This document shows positions 63,323 to 64,000 of a stretch of DNA of 64,000 nucleotides, in pieces. This stretch comes from Bifidobacterium asteroides DSM 20089 (GTDB taxonomy: Bacteria; Actinomycetota; Actinomycetes; Actinomycetales; Bifidobacteriaceae), in NCBI RefSeq assembly GCF_002715865.1, contig NZ_CP017696.1, positions 1 through 64,000 of the forward strand, read 5' to 3'. The position numbers were made by a program, and so were the translations under genes. A model generated the notes under the pieces. It searched no databases. It saw nothing but the letters and a program-made list of their open reading frames with translations, and was not told where the DNA came from. Within the stretch, counting starts at the first letter, position 1. Every line of letters starts with the position of its first letter.

Positions 63323-64000
63323 ATGAGCGCATACCACAATCCCCTGGTACTCCAGAGGGCCGATCCTTGGGTCATCAGGCACAAGGGCCTCTACTATTTC
63401 ACCGCCTCCTACCCGGCCTATGACAGGATCATCCTGCGTGCCGCCGCCAGGCTGAACGACCTGCAGGCCGCACCTGAGCGCACCATCTGGCGCAAGCACG
63501 AGTCCGGCCCCATGAGCAAGTACATCTGGGCACCTGAACTCCACCGGATCAACGGGGCCTGGTACATCTACTTCGCAGCAGCCGAGCAGGACTTCGGTTC
63601 TGCTGATCTGCCCACCCACCGCATGTACGTACTGGAGAACACCGGCGAAGATCCCATGGATGGCGAGTGGACCGAGAAGGGGCAGATCCACACCCCGATC
63701 GATTCCTTCTCCCTGGATGCCACTACAGCGGTGATCGGGGGCAGCCAGTACCTGATTTGGGCCCAGAAGGATCCGGCCATCGAGGGCAATTCCAATCTCT
63801 ACATCGCCCGCATGGCCAACCCCTGGACCCTGGCCACCGATCCCGTCCTGCTCTCCAAGCCCGAATACGACTGGGAATGCATTGATTTCAAGGTCAACGA
63901 GGGGCCGGCTGTCCTGCTTCACCAGGGTATGGTCTACCTGACCTACTCGGCATCGGGCACCGGGGTCCCTTATGCGGTGGGCATGCTGACCGCCCGTGAG
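63323..64000 (+). CDS. GH43 exo-arabinofuranosidase-like enzyme, 5' part (runs off the window)
   Basis: At least 226 residues, open to the window end. The start YHNPLVLQRADPWVIRHKGL then YYFTASYPAYDRI carries the base Asp. YIWAPELHRINGAWYIYFAA, SLDATTAVIGGSQYLIW (second Asp) and KVNEGPAVLLHQG (acid Glu) complete the GH43 triad. The pattern resembles actinobacterial exo-acting alpha-L-arabinofuranosidases. ATG 63323 is used (63320 is also ATG); there is no signal peptide, so it is cytoplasmic. The dyad at 63254 suggests joint control with the neighbouring arabinanase genes. Confidence 0.85.
   Translation, partial: MSAYHNPLVLQRADPWVIRHKGLYYFTASYPAYDRIILRAAARLNDLQAAPERTIWRKHESGPMSKYIWAPELHRINGAWYIYFAAAEQDFGSADLPTHRMYVLENTGEDPMDGEWTEKGQIHTPIDSFSLDATTAVIGGSQYLIWAQKDPAIEGNSNLYIARMANPWTLATDPVLLSKPEYDWECIDFKVNEGPAVLLHQGMVYLTYSASGTGVPYAVGMLTARE

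Noticed and set aside
1-64000. CRISPR arrays, prophage or complete insertion sequences
   Set aside because: I found no regularly spaced repeats, no cas genes, no phage structural genes and no intact transposase in either strand.

Overview
The window looks like chromosomal DNA of a Bifidobacterium or close relative, probably a gut/bee-gut type lineage with rich plant-glycan metabolism. The basis is the dnaJ-hspR order, moderately high GC, the divergent pmt/rsmI pair next to metG, a fused HAD-GH65 phosphorylase, and a dense GH43/GH27 arabinan-type hydrolase locus with one LPXTG-anchored enzyme. This assignment is from gene content only.

Layout. (1) 1-1110 is a second, error-ridden copy of 15454-16568 (hspR plus the 5' end of a DEAD-box helicase gene). 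Between the copies, about 1111-15000 is a block whose two ends cut genes: a yhgE/pip-like gene on the left and nrdE on the right, the latter joined directly to the middle of dnaJ. The block carries frameshifted genes (pip, a CmpB-type membrane protein, a DUF4143 ATPase), then an intact, AT-richer LacI/esterase/MFS/SGNH cluster (5.6-11.6 kb), then nrdF, an SDR gene and truncated nrdE. It could be a real insertion with target duplication, but it looks at least as much like a chimeric assembly join. (2) 15.0-17.9 kb: 'dnaJ, hspR, cold-shock-type RNA helicase. (3) 17.9-23.6 kb: GntR regulator, a transketolase, an MFS carrier and an acid-sugar dehydratase of the enolase superfamily. (4) 23.6-25.6 kb: a gene-poor stretch, tRNA-Ala(CGC), dedA.

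(5) 25.6-33.9 kb is a graveyard. It holds a decayed sugar-ABC operon (YesL-like, two permeases, binding lipoprotein), an SGNH esterase, a TetR regulator, a GH1 glucosidase and the end of a second PMT gene, all broken by stops, deletions and frameshifts, around one intact GH29 alpha-L-fucosidase. (6) 33.9-38.6 kb is an intact paralogous ABC operon (LplB/YtcP-type permeases, YesL-like protein, lipoprotein), flanked by a PMT remnant on the left and a metG remnant on the right. Seven long G/C homopolymer sites occur between 26 and 39 kb; one G17 run lies in frame inside the first permease gene. (7) 39.4-45.3 kb: housekeeping pmt, rsmI, two hypothetical genes, metG. (8) 45.5-52.5 kb: HAD-GH65 phosphorylase and a heterodimeric ABC exporter. 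(9) 52.6-64.0 kb: GH43, GH27, lipoprotein GH43, two-propeller GH43, LacI regulator, LPXTG-anchored GH43 and a further GH43 running off the end.

How it works together (inference). The surface GH43 enzymes would trim an arabinan/arabinogalactan-type polymer, the 34-38 kb ABC importer would take up the oligosaccharides, and the intracellular GH43/GH27 enzymes would finish them. A shared palindrome, consensus TTTCTAACGTTAGAAA, is recognisable upstream of the ABC operon and of the GH genes, and is the best candidate operator for the LacI protein at 59104-60186.
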